Assembly: GCA_027451905.1 (NCBI GenBank)
Contig: DAIDHV010000001.1
Span: 410,667 to 474,666 of the forward strand
Direction: 5' to 3'
Source of the DNA: Armatimonadota bacterium
GTDB taxonomy: Bacteria; Armatimonadota; Fimbriimonadia; Fimbriimonadales; Fimbriimonadaceae
Length of the DNA: 64,000 nucleotides
Both the position numbers and the translations under genes were made by a program. The notes beneath the pieces were generated by a model. That model did not search any database and was not told where the DNA came from. It worked only from the letters and a program-made list of their open reading frames with translations. Numbering within the stretch: the first letter of the stretch is position 1; the number at the start of each line of letters is the position of its first letter. Shown one piece after another: positions 1 to 8,489 of the stretch.

Positions 1-231
1 AAAGGAAGACATCTCCTTGCCGGCCAAACCGAGTCGAAGCTGTTTTTATATCCTGGCCACGGGTTTAAGCTTGTTGACGGTCTGCTCACGAATTTTCACA
101 TGCCAAACACAACCATGCTTTTGATGGTTGCCGCTTTGGCAGGAAGAGAAAACGTAATGCGAGCCTATGCAGAGGCTATCCAAAATCGGTACCGATTCTT
201 AAGCTTTGGTGATGCCATGTTGATCATTTAA
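1..231 (+). CDS. queA: S-adenosylmethionine:tRNA ribosyltransferase-isomerase, C-terminal part
   Basis: Open reading frame entering from the left edge and ending in TAA at 229-231; 76 codons are visible. The translated end reads [20 protein letters not shown] and then a [11 protein letters not shown]-type ending, which is the highly conserved C-terminus of QueA. The family transfers and isomerises the ribosyl moiety of SAM onto 7-aminomethyl-7-deazaguanine in tRNA, giving epoxyqueuosine. The N-terminal three quarters lie outside the window. No terminator is visible before the next gene 68 bp downstream. Confidence 0.93.
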   Translation, partial: KGRHLLAGQTESKLFLYPGHGFKLVDGLLTNFHMPNTTMLLMVAALAGRENVMRAYAEAIQNRYRFLSFGDAMLII

Positions 232-298
232 GTCAATTTCTTTGAGTTCATTTGTAGCAATCTAACGTCTAAATTAAGTACAATTCCAAAAAGCCCCA

Positions 299-847
299 AT
301 GCCAAGCAATACCAAAGATTTTGACCCAGTTGCGTACATCGAGAACGCATTTTTAGATCGACAGCAAAAAACAAATGGGGCACCTACAAACGGAAGCACC
401 GCCAAAGCGAAGAAAAAAGCAGCCAGCGAAGATTTAGACGCCCCCCGCCGCAAGTTTCGAAAAACGGAAATGAGCGCACCTCGACCTCGGCGAGCGTCGG
501 TTGGTCAGGATAAAGATTCCGTTATTGATCCTCGCCTTCAGGAAGTTTGGGATTCGCTCCCCAAGAACTTAGAATTTCTTTTCTTTTTTTACGACGATGC
601 GGTCACCGCAAACTACTACCGTGGTGATTTTAAGGAATCTCGTGAAGAGCTGCTTCAGAGGGTCCTCAATCCGGAATTAAACTTGGAAGAAACCAGCCGC
701 CTCTTAGGGGTTTGCCCTGCAACCGTAAGAAGGTACACCAACCGAGGGTGGATTTCACACCACCGCACAAAGGGTGGCCAAAGAAGATTTCGCTTAAGTG
801 ATGTTGCCAAGTTTGTTGAAGAGCACGGCCGCTTCCCAGAGGAGTAA
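299..847 (+). CDS. MerR-like helix-turn-helix DNA-binding protein
   Basis: 182 residues. The first ~70 residues are low-complexity and rich in Lys, Ala, Pro and Arg, as expected for a disordered basic tail. The C-terminal 55 residues form a MerR/excisionase-type winged HTH: ETSRLLGVCPATVRRYTNRG is the recognition-helix region and GGQRRFRLSDVAKFVEEHG the wing, typical of proteins that bind DNA as MerR-like dimers. No effector-binding domain follows; the usual MerR order (HTH first) is reversed. A TACAAT -10-like hexamer sits at about 279-284. The gene ends 20 bp before the glycosyltransferase and may be cotranscribed with it. Its target is unknown. Confidence 0.75.
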   Translation: MPSNTKDFDPVAYIENAFLDRQQKTNGAPTNGSTAKAKKKAASEDLDAPRRKFRKTEMSAPRPRRASVGQDKDSVIDPRLQEVWDSLPKNLEFLFFFYDDAVTANYYRGDFKESREELLQRVLNPELNLEETSRLLGVCPATVRRYTNRGWISHHRTKGGQRRFRLSDVAKFVEEHGRFPEE

Positions 848-867
848 AACACCCACGAGCCGAGCAG

Positions 868-2049
868 ATGAAAATCGCCATTTTTAGCGATAGCGTTTTG
901 CCAGTTATCAATGGGGTTAGCATTAGCGTTGATGCCCTAGTCCAGGCTTTGAGAGAATACGGACACTCTGTTCATATCTTTGGCCCTAGCGTTGGAAGAA
1001 AGTTAGATCACGACCCCAACGTTGTTCGATTCGCAAGCCTTCCCTTGCCGAACGCCAAGGATGTTTGGATTGCCTACCCTCCGTACTTAAAAACCTTGCG
1101 CAAGTTTCGGCGGCACCAGTTTGATTTGATTCACACCCATACCTGTGGGCCGATCGGATTTATTGGCCTGCGGTGGGCCCAATCGCACGAGATCCCAATT
1201 GTCTCGACTTATCACACGTTATACGATCGGTATGCCCATTACTTTGGGATGCTCCCGCGCCGGTATGTGCGCTTTAAAATTGCCAAACATACAAACTTCT
1301 ATTACAATTCCGTTCAGGCCGTGATAACCCCAAGCGAGGCCTCCGAAAAGTGGCTAAGAAGGCACAGCATAGACCGCCCTATCACCGTCATTCCAACTGG
1401 AATAAAGGCGCCTATTCACTACTCAAGAGAAGATGTTCGAGAGCAGCTGGGTATTTCCCCTCAGTTCAAAGTTTGCCTTTTTGTTGGAAGGATCGCCCAA
1501 GAAAAAAACATGGGCACTTTGTTAAAGGCATTTTCTTTGGCCTCTCAGTCAGATCAAGAATTACGGCTGTTGGTGGTTGGAGATGGCCCTTACCGAGAAC
1601 GTTGCATTGACATGGTTCTTGAGCTAAACTTGGGAGACCGAGTGACATTTACCGGGTTCATCGACCCCGCTCTTGTTGGAAAGTACTACACGGCTGCCGA
1701 CTATTTTGTTTTTGCATCACAGACCGAAACCCAAGGACTTGTTGTTAATGAAGCCCTAGCCCATGGCTTACCCACCATTTTAGTGGAAGGAGGCGGTGCA
1801 AGCGCAATGATTCAGCATAATGAAAATGGTCTGATTTCCAACAATACACCTGAGTCCTTAAGTAAAAATCTCCTTCGAGCGGTGACGAGCGAGTCTCTAA
1901 GCGCGAAACTATCAGAAGGAGCACGCGCCACTGCCCGCAAAAATGGGCAAGCGGCCATGGCTCAAAACGTTTTGAATGTCTATCAGTCCGTTCTTGAACT
2001 CAATGGAAGCAACCCCAGCCCTACCCTCAGAATCAAAACCTCGGTTTGA
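868..2049 (+). CDS. Glycosyltransferase family 4 (diacylglycerol glucosyltransferase-like)
   Basis: 393 residues with a two-domain GT-B fold. The N-terminal Rossmann domain begins MKIAIFSDSVLPVINGVSIS, the donor domain contains LFVGRIAQEKNMGTLLKAF, and the nucleotide-sugar acidic motif is seen as SQTETQGLVVNEALAHGLP. The order and the start resemble glycolipid GT4 enzymes that transfer hexose to diacylglycerol or phosphatidylinositol at the inner membrane face; the exact acceptor cannot be told from sequence alone. There is no signal peptide. The 3' end overlaps the next membrane-protein gene by 47 bp, suggesting cotranscription. Confidence 0.85.
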   Translation: MKIAIFSDSVLPVINGVSISVDALVQALREYGHSVHIFGPSVGRKLDHDPNVVRFASLPLPNAKDVWIAYPPYLKTLRKFRRHQFDLIHTHTCGPIGFIGLRWAQSHEIPIVSTYHTLYDRYAHYFGMLPRRYVRFKIAKHTNFYYNSVQAVITPSEASEKWLRRHSIDRPITVIPTGIKAPIHYSREDVREQLGISPQFKVCLFVGRIAQEKNMGTLLKAFSLASQSDQELRLLVVGDGPYRERCIDMVLELNLGDRVTFTGFIDPALVGKYYTAADYFVFASQTETQGLVVNEALAHGLPTILVEGGGASAMIQHNENGLISNNTPESLSKNLLRAVTSESLSAKLSEGARATARKNGQAAMAQNVLNVYQSVLELNGSNPSPTLRIKTSV

Positions 2050-3004
2050 TATTCGCAATCTGGGCCCGTTTTTTGCGGTTCTTGGGCTACTGGCCCTCCT
2101 TGATACCTCGTTAAACTTTATTGCCCTGCCGTTAAAGCAAGCCGCGTGGGCGTCGCTAGCCCTGTCCGTTATCACGGTTGGCGCACCAATCTACGCTTTG
2201 TTCCTAGCTTCTAAGGCGAATTGGACGGCAAAAATGGCAGGGACTGTGTTTGGAGTCGGCATCGTCATTCACTTGGGTCTTCAGCTTGCTTCATCTCATA
2301 TCCCTATCCATTCTAAACTGGGCCTCCTTGGCATTGCCCTTTTAGCCAATCTTTCTCAGATTGGACTCTTAACCTGGTGCCTCGCGCTGGGAGCGTTGAT
2401 TTCTACTCTTCTTAAAGATCGTAATATGATCCTTCCCATTGCGATTTTTCTGGCTGCGTTTGACGCGTTTCTTGTCCTCACCCCCATTGGATTCACCCAT
2501 AAGCTATTAACTGCCCACCCCGAGATCATGCACCATATTGCGTACCAGGTTCCCATGATCCCAACCAAACTGCGCTTAAGCCCCGTGGTTCCGTTTGCAC
2601 GTATTGGCCCTGCCGACTTCTTATTTTTGGGAATGTTCTTTATAGATCTCAACAAATACGGAATGAAGGCAGGTCGCACATTTTTGTGGATTGCTCCGAC
2701 TTTAGTTGGCTACTTACTCTTTGTTTCTATTTTTGGAAGCATCAAAATTGGGCCACTTTCGTTAAATGCTTTGCCGGCCCTGCTTCCTATTGGCCTGGTT
2801 GTCATCCTCGTCAACCGCCATGAGTGGAAGCTAAGCCCCGACGAAAAACGAAGCACCCTTATTATCTGTATTGCAGCCCTAGCTTTGCTTAGCTTTGGGT
2901 TTTGGAAACTCTCGAAAGTGCCGAAAGCTGTGCATGCGCCGCCACTGATTTCTCCAGGACAGAAAGCAACTGCAAAGAAGCCTGCGCTAAAGCACTCTGA
3001 TTAA
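2003..3004 (+). CDS. Polytopic membrane protein of unknown function
   Basis: About 333 residues from the ATG at 2003 (an ATG at 1976 is also in frame). After a short polar start come roughly nine hydrophobic segments, beginning near FFAVLGLLALLDTSLNF and ending with STLIICIAALALLSFGFW, then a basic Lys/Pro tail. No enzymatic motif is recognised. It overlaps the upstream glycosyltransferase gene by 47 bp, so a role in the same envelope-glycolipid process (for example flipping or anchoring) is possible but unproven. Its last 116 bp overlap the 3' end of the convergent HMG-CoA lyase gene, an unusually long convergent overlap. Confidence 0.65.
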   Translation: MEATPALPSESKPRFDIRNLGPFFAVLGLLALLDTSLNFIALPLKQAAWASLALSVITVGAPIYALFLASKANWTAKMAGTVFGVGIVIHLGLQLASSHIPIHSKLGLLGIALLANLSQIGLLTWCLALGALISTLLKDRNMILPIAIFLAAFDAFLVLTPIGFTHKLLTAHPEIMHHIAYQVPMIPTKLRLSPVVPFARIGPADFLFLGMFFIDLNKYGMKAGRTFLWIAPTLVGYLLFVSIFGSIKIGPLSLNALPALLPIGLVVILVNRHEWKLSPDEKRSTLIICIAALALLSFGFWKLSKVPKAVHAPPLISPGQKATAKKPALKHSD

Positions 3005-3800
3005 CCCCCGTCTCAAATCCGGACCTTTCTAAAAAGTAAACAAGATCGTCCGAAGCAAGGTTGCCACCCGCTCCAGGAGCATAAGGACAGCCACCTAAAC
3101 CAGCCGCGCTGCTATCAAACCTTCTGATCCCAAAATTGAGGGATTCACTGACGTTGGCAATGGCGGTGCCGTTTGTATCGTGGAAGTGGCACGCAATCTT
3201 TGACGGATGAAATTGCCCCGTTATATCCCGCAGAAGAGCTTTTGTTTCAACAGGAACCGCGGTGCCAATTGTATCCCCCAATGAGATTTCATCAACCCCC
3301 ATCGAAAACAGTTCAGACGCAACCCTAATCACGCTTTTGGGCTCAATTTTGCCAGCGTAGGGGCATTCAAAGGCAGTGCTGATGTATCCCCTGACGAATT
3401 GCCCGCCATTGGCTCTAAATTGGCTTATAATGCTCCGAAACCTCACAAGGGATTCATCGATGGTCATCCCTATGTTGCGCTCAGTAAACGGGCTGCTGGC
3501 GGCGGTAAACACGGCAATGCGTTTGACGCCAACCGCCAATGCCCTTTCTAACCCTTTTTCGTTGGCCACTAAGGCGGAATAAGCGGGCCCCACCGGCAGT
3601 TGAGGCCATAAGGCATCTGCGTCGGCAAGTTGAGGAATCTGTTTGGGAGACACAAAGCTTGTTGCTTCGATTTCCTTGAGTCCAGCATCAACAAGATGCT
3701 TTATAAAGGCAAGTTTAACTTCCGTCGGAACTGTGATTGGCTCGTTTTGAAGCCCATCTCTTGGGCCGACTTCAATGATGGCAACCCTTTCTTTACTCAT
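2889..3800 (-). CDS. Hydroxymethylglutaryl-CoA lyase
   Basis: 303 residues of the DRE-TIM/HMGL aldolase family. The N-terminus carries EVGPRDGLQNE (residues 10-20), the substrate and metal site; HFHDTNG supplies metal-binding histidines, and GLGGCPYAPGAGGN near the C-terminus contains the catalytic Cys characteristic of HMG-CoA lyase rather than isopropylmalate synthase. The enzyme cleaves HMG-CoA to acetoacetate and acetyl-CoA, the last step of leucine breakdown. It is the last gene of a four-gene minus-strand operon and overlaps the preceding biotin-carrier gene by 8 bp, so translational coupling is likely. Confidence 0.92.
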   Translation of the reverse strand: MSKERVAIIEVGPRDGLQNEPITVPTEVKLAFIKHLVDAGLKEIEATSFVSPKQIPQLADADALWPQLPVGPAYSALVANEKGLERALAVGVKRIAVFTAASSPFTERNIGMTIDESLVRFRSIISQFRANGGQFVRGYISTAFECPYAGKIEPKSVIRVASELFSMGVDEISLGDTIGTAVPVETKALLRDITGQFHPSKIACHFHDTNGTAIANVSESLNFGIRRFDSSAAGLGGCPYAPGAGGNLASDDLVYFLERSGFETGVNQSALAQASLQLLSVLEKSVAAHAQLSALSRVSKTQS

Positions 3801-4233
3801 GAGGCTTAGCTTTCAGAATCTTTATAAGAAGCTGCCCTTCTTGAACCTGATCTCCCTTGGTGGCACCGACCAATTCAACTTCACCATCGAACGGGGCATG
3901 CATGGGCTGCTGGGTTTTCATTGCCTCCAGAACAACAACCTTTTGCCCTGATTGAACCAAATCCCCTTTGCTAACAAGGACATCGGTGATCAGCCCCGGC
4001 ATAGACGCGAGGATTTCGCCGTTGTGGGCAAACTCAACTGGCTTCGTTCCTCCGCTCCTCTCAAATTCAAATACCAAGCCATCAATAGACACAAGGACCT
4101 TGGTGCCTTTGATGACTGCCATTCCCGTGACCAAACCCTGTTTGGTGCGCACCGAAAAACGGTCGCCTAAATTGTAAGCCGACCCTAGCTCCGGCAGCTC
4201 GATTGCCTCTCCGTTGAGGAAAATCTTAGCCAT
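3793..4233 (-). CDS. Biotin carboxyl carrier protein / biotinyl-domain subunit
   Basis: 146 residues. The last ~75 residues form a biotinyl domain: SMPGLITDVLVSKGDLVQ leads to EAMKTQ with the biotinylated Lys at residue 106, then a second half ending in LLIKILKA. The first 65 residues are a linker or beta region as in acyl-CoA carboxylase biotin subunits. Because it sits between the E2 gene and HMG-CoA lyase, a role as carrier subunit of methylcrotonyl-CoA carboxylase (or a related acyl-CoA carboxylase) is the best inference. The biotin carboxylase and carboxyltransferase genes are not in this window. Confidence 0.88.
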   Translation of the reverse strand: MAKIFLNGEAIELPELGSAYNLGDRFSVRTKQGLVTGMAVIKGTKVLVSIDGLVFEFERSGGTKPVEFAHNGEILASMPGLITDVLVSKGDLVQSGQKVVVLEAMKTQQPMHAPFDGEVELVGATKGDQVQEGQLLIKILKAKPHE

Positions 4234-4237
4234 ACGG

Positions 4238-4960
4238 TTAGACTAAAGTCCGCTTTTCTTTTTGGGCTTGGTATCGGATTGCGGCTTGAATGAAGGCTCG
4301 AAAGAGGCTTGCCGTTTCAGGATCATCGGGGGTCCTTTCTGGGTGCCATTGAACGCCAAGGACCCAGTGCCGGCTTGGAACTTCAATCGCTTCGATCGTT
4401 CCATCCTCGTGGTGGGCGGTGGCAATGACTCCACTTCCTAACTTGGCAACCGCCTGGTGGTGAAAACTTTTACCCTTCACAATTGAACCCCCAAGGGCAC
4501 GCTCGGCTAAGGAACCAGGATCAACCACATAGGTTTCCAATTCGCCAACATGGTGAGGGGTCAGCACCTGATCGGGCAAATGCTGGATAAGACTGCCTCC
4601 ACTTGCCACGTTTAGAAACTGGCAGCCATAGCAAATTCCAAGAATTGGCAAATCTGGATCGACCCTGCTAAGCAGTTCCGATTCCATTTGGAACCTCTCT
4701 GGCTCTTGCAACTCCACCTTTTGGTGATTGGATTCACCAAAATGGGAGGCATCCATATCGTTTCCGCCCGGAATCAACCAACCGTCGAGAATCCCCGCCA
4801 TGAGCTTCATGTCTGTGCTGGGGGTTACAATAATGGGGCAGCCACCAGCCTTGGCAACCTGCTCCGCGTAGTTTGACTTTAACGAGATTTCAAGCCGACT
4901 CCGAGAGTCTTTGCCCGCTTTGATGTCTCCAGTGATTCCGATTATGGGTTTTGGGCTCAC
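4238..4960 (-). CDS. Class I glutamine amidotransferase-like hydrolase (peptidase C26, PuuD-like)
   Basis: 240 residues with the class I GATase fold. The nucleophile elbow is GICYG (Cys110), and the His-Glu pair of the triad is in VQWHPE (His206, Glu208). PGGNDMD near residue 65 and the overall length match the gamma-glutamyl-GABA hydrolase (PuuD/YvdE) group, which releases glutamate from gamma-glutamyl conjugates. The start ATG overlaps the E2 stop codon by 4 bp and the stop lies 4 bp before the biotin-carrier start, so it belongs to the operon although its link to branched-chain acid breakdown is not obvious. The natural substrate is unknown. Confidence 0.85.
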   Translation of the reverse strand: MSPKPIIGITGDIKAGKDSRSRLEISLKSNYAEQVAKAGGCPIIVTPSTDMKLMAGILDGWLIPGGNDMDASHFGESNHQKVELQEPERFQMESELLSRVDPDLPILGICYGCQFLNVASGGSLIQHLPDQVLTPHHVGELETYVVDPGSLAERALGGSIVKGKSFHHQAVAKLGSGVIATAHHEDGTIEAIEVPSRHWVLGVQWHPERTPDDPETASLFRAFIQAAIRYQAQKEKRTLV

Positions 4961-6120
4961 GATATGATAGTCCTAACCGATTCTACGTTTATTTTGATCC
5001 GCTGAAGGAACTGGGCGGCGCCAACCCCATTGATAAGCCGGTGATCAAAGGTAATCGCAACGTTGGCGAACCGCCTTGGAGACATTCCGTCGCTTTGGTC
5101 CAGCCCAAAATAAATTTCGCCTAAGAAGACGGTTGCTACTGCCGGTGCCACCACAACCGGTATTGCGTCCCTCAGTCCAAAGTTCTGCATATTGGTAATC
5201 GATACGGTTACCGATTCATTAGCTTGATCCTTACCGGTTCTTGCTTCTTCAATTTGCTTTTTGGCTTCAAGGGCAAAGGTTTTCCAACTTAACGTGTCGG
5301 CATTATCAATCCTTGCAATAACCAGTTCATCTCCGGGCAGCCCTACCGCAATCCCTAGATTGCAATAGTGATAAGTTCGAACAATTTCCTCGCCCACTAA
5401 GGTGCTTCTAAAGGCTGGGAAATCTGCTAGAGCCTTGGCCACACAATAGGCGAACAAAGTAAAGGCAGAAGGGCTAAATTCACTTCCCGACTCCTTGTAT
5501 TCTTTTCGGACGGCTTCGATTTCTTCCCAAAGGACGGCAGACGAGATCGTGCCTGGCACAACCAATTGGCTTCCTCGGACAAGCCTTGAGGAAAGCAATC
5601 GCTGTTTTGAAGCCATTTTTTCTTCAATGAAGGCAGCCGGCTGGCATTCTGGCTTGGATGGCTGGGGGCCTTTTGCGCCAAGAAAAGCATCAATGTCTTC
5701 TGGAAGCAGTTTGCCCTTGCCCGAGGCAAGCCGCTCTAGTTCTGCCTGACTTAATCCCTTTTCTTTGGCATAAGCCCTCGTTCTTGGAGGAATCATCGGC
5801 GCGTTGCCACTAGGGGAGGCTTCCGAACCTCGTTCCGTGGCAGGTTCGGGTTTCATAGCTTCGGCCTCATCCCCGGAGGAAATAATTGCGATTTCGGCGC
5901 CAATGGCAAGGATATCGTCAACCTGAGCACTCCAAGACACTAAAGTTCCATCCACCGGAGATTCCACATCCATAACCGCCTTGTCGGTTTCCATTTGGTA
6001 GATGGGCTCATCTCGTTTGACTGCGTCGCCGGGAGCCTTTAAAAAAGCGACAACGCGGGCTTCTTGAAGCCCTTCTCCAATCTGAGGAATGGTTACGGAA
6101 ACATTTACCATTGAGATCAT
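4957..6120 (-). CDS. Dihydrolipoamide acyltransferase, E2 of a 2-oxo acid dehydrogenase complex
   Basis: 387 residues in the classic E2 order: lipoyl domain at residues 5-80 with the lipoylated Lys47 in METDKAVMD, a peripheral-subunit-binding domain near 108-145 (PRTRAYAKEKGLSQAELERL), and a catalytic domain from about 165. AGAGG at 7 nt from the ATG supports this start. It heads the E2, C26, biotin-carrier, HMG-CoA-lyase operon, so a branched-chain (BCKDH) role is inferred; E1 and E3 genes are not adjacent. Oddity: the catalytic HxxxDG motif reads HRLING (His360, Asn364), replacing the aspartate that is normally conserved. Confidence 0.9.
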   Translation of the reverse strand: MISMVNVSVTIPQIGEGLQEARVVAFLKAPGDAVKRDEPIYQMETDKAVMDVESPVDGTLVSWSAQVDDILAIGAEIAIISSGDEAEAMKPEPATERGSEASPSGNAPMIPPRTRAYAKEKGLSQAELERLASGKGKLLPEDIDAFLGAKGPQPSKPECQPAAFIEEKMASKQRLLSSRLVRGSQLVVPGTISSAVLWEEIEAVRKEYKESGSEFSPSAFTLFAYCVAKALADFPAFRSTLVGEEIVRTYHYCNLGIAVGLPGDELVIARIDNADTLSWKTFALEAKKQIEEARTGKDQANESVTVSITNMQNFGLRDAIPVVVAPAVATVFLGEIYFGLDQSDGMSPRRFANVAITFDHRLINGVGAAQFLQRIKINVESVRTIIS

Positions 6121-6352
6121 TGCAAGCCTCTTTGCTTACCACTCAATTTTGACACACAGGGAGATATCCTAACCTGAGTGGCAAAACGACTAAACCGGCG
6201 ACAGAGACAGAAACTGACAAAAACTTGCGCTATAGTGGGTTGTTTCAAGCTTCAACTGGTATACTTTTGCCGCTCGGGTGAAGCTTCCCTCTCGACCGGG
6301 TTAATTGAAACTTGCGGGGCAATCCATTGCCAGCAGCCTGAAGAGAAAAAAT

Positions 6353-6778
6353 ATGCCAAAAAGAATTTCACAAGTTATCAAGCTTAACATTGCAGCCGGA
6401 AAAGGGACGCCGGCACCTCCAGTTGGAACCGCCCTTGGCCCCGCTGGCATCAACATGATGGAGTTCCTGAAAAAATTCAATGAAATGACAGCTCCCCAGA
6501 TGGGATATGTTTTGCCGGTTGAAATCACGGTCTACGAAGACCGATCCTATAGCTTCATTGTTAAGCAGCCCCTGACTACCGAGTTGATCAAAAGAGCAGC
6601 CGGCATTGATAAGGGAGCCGCCAATCCAAAATCTCAAAAAGTGGGCGTACTTACCAAGGAAAAGCTCCGAGACGTTGCGAAGCAGAAAATGGCGGACCTT
6701 AACACCGATGATATCGAAATGGCAATGAGGATTGTTGCCGGCTCGGCCCGAAACATGGGCGTCCGCATCGAAGACTAA
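6353..6778 (+). CDS. rplK: 50S ribosomal protein L11
   Basis: 141 residues, the normal length. The N-terminal GTPase-centre domain has KLNIAAGKGTPAPPVGTALG, and the rRNA-binding C-terminal half has the KQKMADLNTDDIEMAMRIVAGSARNMG type ending. The protein binds the 1067 region of 23S rRNA and the L10-L12 stalk base. The ATG at 6353 is chosen over an in-frame upstream ATG (6305) because homologues begin MPKRISQVIKLN. Unusually, neither secE-nusG upstream nor rplA-rplJ-rplL downstream is present; a terminator follows at once, so it is a one-gene unit. Confidence 0.97.
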   Translation: MPKRISQVIKLNIAAGKGTPAPPVGTALGPAGINMMEFLKKFNEMTAPQMGYVLPVEITVYEDRSYSFIVKQPLTTELIKRAAGIDKGAANPKSQKVGVLTKEKLRDVAKQKMADLNTDDIEMAMRIVAGSARNMGVRIED

Positions 6779-6793
6779 TTTCTTCATTGGAAG

Positions 6794-6825
6794 CTGGCTC
6801 TAAGGAACAACTTAGGGCCAGTTTT
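6794..6825 (+). terminator. Rho-independent terminator after rplK
   Basis: A 10-bp stem (6794-6803 with 6812-6821, one G-U pair) and an 8-nt loop are followed by TTTT. It lies 16 nt after the rplK stop codon and shows that rplK is not cotranscribed with the nucleotidase-like gene downstream. Confidence 0.8.
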
Positions 6826-6919
6826 GGGTTGAAGACTATAAGGATTAAGATTCAGACATCAACCCTGCAAAAAGAACCGAAAATAAAAGTTGAACGTCCG
6901 ATAATAAAGTCAAGAAGAC

Positions 6920-7504
6920 ATGAAGAATTTGATCAAGGTTTTAGCAATGACCGTGCTTTTTGCTGCGATGATTGCTTTTGGGCAAACCACGGCGATGGAG
7001 AAAGGTGCTTGGGCGCCAGGACAAGCCGCTGCCGATGCTTTGAAAACTTATGCATCAACTGATGGCGCGTTTCTTGCCGCCGGTTTACTGAAACCTGGCT
7101 ATCAAAAATCTGCTGACCTAAGCACGATGCTCCTTTATCCTGATGATCAAGTTTTGGTGCTGGCATTAACCGGAGCCCAAATTCGGCAGGCCTTTGAAAG
7201 GTCAGTGTCTTTGTATCCTCAACCCAATGCAAGCTTCTTGCAGATTTCAGGTTTCAACGTCACTTTTAACAAAAATGGTGCTGTAGGCAAAAGAATTGTC
7301 AACGTGACGGTGAATGGCTCGCCACTCAATGACGGGCAAACCTACATGATTGCCATGCCATCGTCTTTAGGACATGGCGGATTGGGATACTTTAGAATAT
7401 GGGACAACTCGGACATCAAAAAAACATTGCCAGGCACAATCGAAGCCGCTCTCAAAGGAAAACCCTTTGTCACTTCGCAGCCACGCTGGTCTGTACAGCT
7501 TTAG
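6920..7504 (+). CDS. Secreted protein with 5'-nucleotidase C-terminal domain only
   Basis: 194 residues. A signal peptide (MKNLIKVLAMTVLFAAMIAF then GQT) is followed by a domain resembling the substrate-binding C-terminal domain of UshA/5'-nucleotidases: DDQVLVLALTGAQIRQAFER, then FLQISGFNVTFN and NDGQTYMIAMPSSL. In that family this domain binds the nucleobase and accompanies an N-terminal metallophosphatase, which is missing here. The product may bind nucleosides or act with a separate catalytic protein. The 3' end overlaps the M28 peptidase reading frame by up to 106 bp, so the two genes are probably cotranscribed. Confidence 0.75.
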   Translation: MKNLIKVLAMTVLFAAMIAFGQTTAMEKGAWAPGQAAADALKTYASTDGAFLAAGLLKPGYQKSADLSTMLLYPDDQVLVLALTGAQIRQAFERSVSLYPQPNASFLQISGFNVTFNKNGAVGKRIVNVTVNGSPLNDGQTYMIAMPSSLGHGGLGYFRIWDNSDIKKTLPGTIEAALKGKPFVTSQPRWSVQL

Positions 7505-8403
7505 CCGCTGCTGGTTTAGCCGCCCCTCAGGCGCCAAAACCCCATTTTAGCAAGTCAGAAGCTTGGTCTTACCTTGTCAAACAATGTTCCTACGGGCCCC
7601 GCGTGCCGGGCACAAAAGCGCATCTGCTATGCCGCAAGTATATAGTTGACACAATTAAGCCCTATTGTGATTCCGTCACCCTCCAGCAATTCACTCACTT
7701 TTGGTCAGTCTCCCAATCCACTCTGACCATGCACAACATTATTGCAACCCAAAACTGGAAGGATGCAAAAGAGCGTGTTTTGCTTCTTGCCCACTGGGAT
7801 AGCCGACCCTTTGCCGACCAAGATAAAAATCCTGCCAATCATGACAAGCCGATTTTGGGAGCCGATGATGGCGCAAGCGGAGTCGCCGTCTTGATGGAAC
7901 TTGCCAAGGCTTTGCAAAACCACCACCCAGGGCTTGGAATCATGTTTTTCTTCACCGATGGTGAAGACCTCGGACCCAATATCGATGAAATGCTGCTTGG
8001 AACTGACTATTTTGCCGATCATTTGCCAAGCCCTAAGCCCAATTACGGCATCTTGCTAGATATGATTGGCAACAAGGGGGTCAAGGTGCCCATCGAGCAA
8101 GAAGGCTACAACTCGAACCCAAGGTTCGTCAACGATTTTTACTCGTTTGTGGACAAAAATGGCTTTTCCGGAACCTTCCCCGATAAGTTTGGATACGACA
8201 TGGAAGACGATCATATTCCTTTAATCCAAAAAGGAATTCCAACCATGGATCTCATTGATTTTGACTACGCACCATGGCATACCTTGGGTGACACTGTTGA
8301 CAAATGCTCGGCTGAATCTCTTGGCAAAATCGGAGACGCCTTAACCCTTTGGTTAACTCAAAAGCCGGTCTATAAAGTAGTACCGATGGGTCCAACTGGC
8401 TAA
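7399..8403 (+). CDS. Secreted M28-family zinc peptidase / glutaminyl-peptide cyclotransferase-like
   Basis: 334 residues from the ATG at 7399; the true start may be later because the frame overlaps the previous gene. A basic stretch and ATLVCTALAAAGLAAPQA form a signal peptide. Zinc-ligand motifs of M28 follow in order: LLLAHWDSRP, GADDGASG, FFTDGEDLG, and WHTLGDT near the end. The DDHIPLIQKGIPTMDLIDF segment resembles secreted glutaminyl cyclases, which cyclise N-terminal glutamine, so the function could be cyclase or aminopeptidase. It acts outside the cytoplasm. No close paralogue is in the window. Confidence 0.85.
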   Translation: MGQLGHQKNIARHNRSRSQRKTLCHFAATLVCTALAAAGLAAPQAPKPHFSKSEAWSYLVKQCSYGPRVPGTKAHLLCRKYIVDTIKPYCDSVTLQQFTHFWSVSQSTLTMHNIIATQNWKDAKERVLLLAHWDSRPFADQDKNPANHDKPILGADDGASGVAVLMELAKALQNHHPGLGIMFFFTDGEDLGPNIDEMLLGTDYFADHLPSPKPNYGILLDMIGNKGVKVPIEQEGYNSNPRFVNDFYSFVDKNGFSGTFPDKFGYDMEDDHIPLIQKGIPTMDLIDFDYAPWHTLGDTVDKCSAESLGKIGDALTLWLTQKPVYKVVPMGPTG

Positions 8404-8477
8404 TTTGGGGGCAGAACATTGAGGGCCTCGCAAGGCGAAGTTCTCACCTTGCGCCTACATTGGACCCCATCCTAACG

Positions 8478-8483
8478 TAATAT
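8478..8483 (+). promoter_or_regulatory. -10 element of a probable leaderless transcript
   Basis: TAATAT lies 6 nt before the ATG of the proteasome-alpha-like gene, and no Shine-Dalgarno sequence fits between them. The transcript would start at or next to the start codon. Confidence 0.5.
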
Positions 8484-8489
8484 CCAAGC

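Noticed and set aside
8404-8460. CGCAAGG/CCTTGCG hairpin after the M28 gene as a terminator
   Set aside because: The stem is short and is not followed by a T-run.
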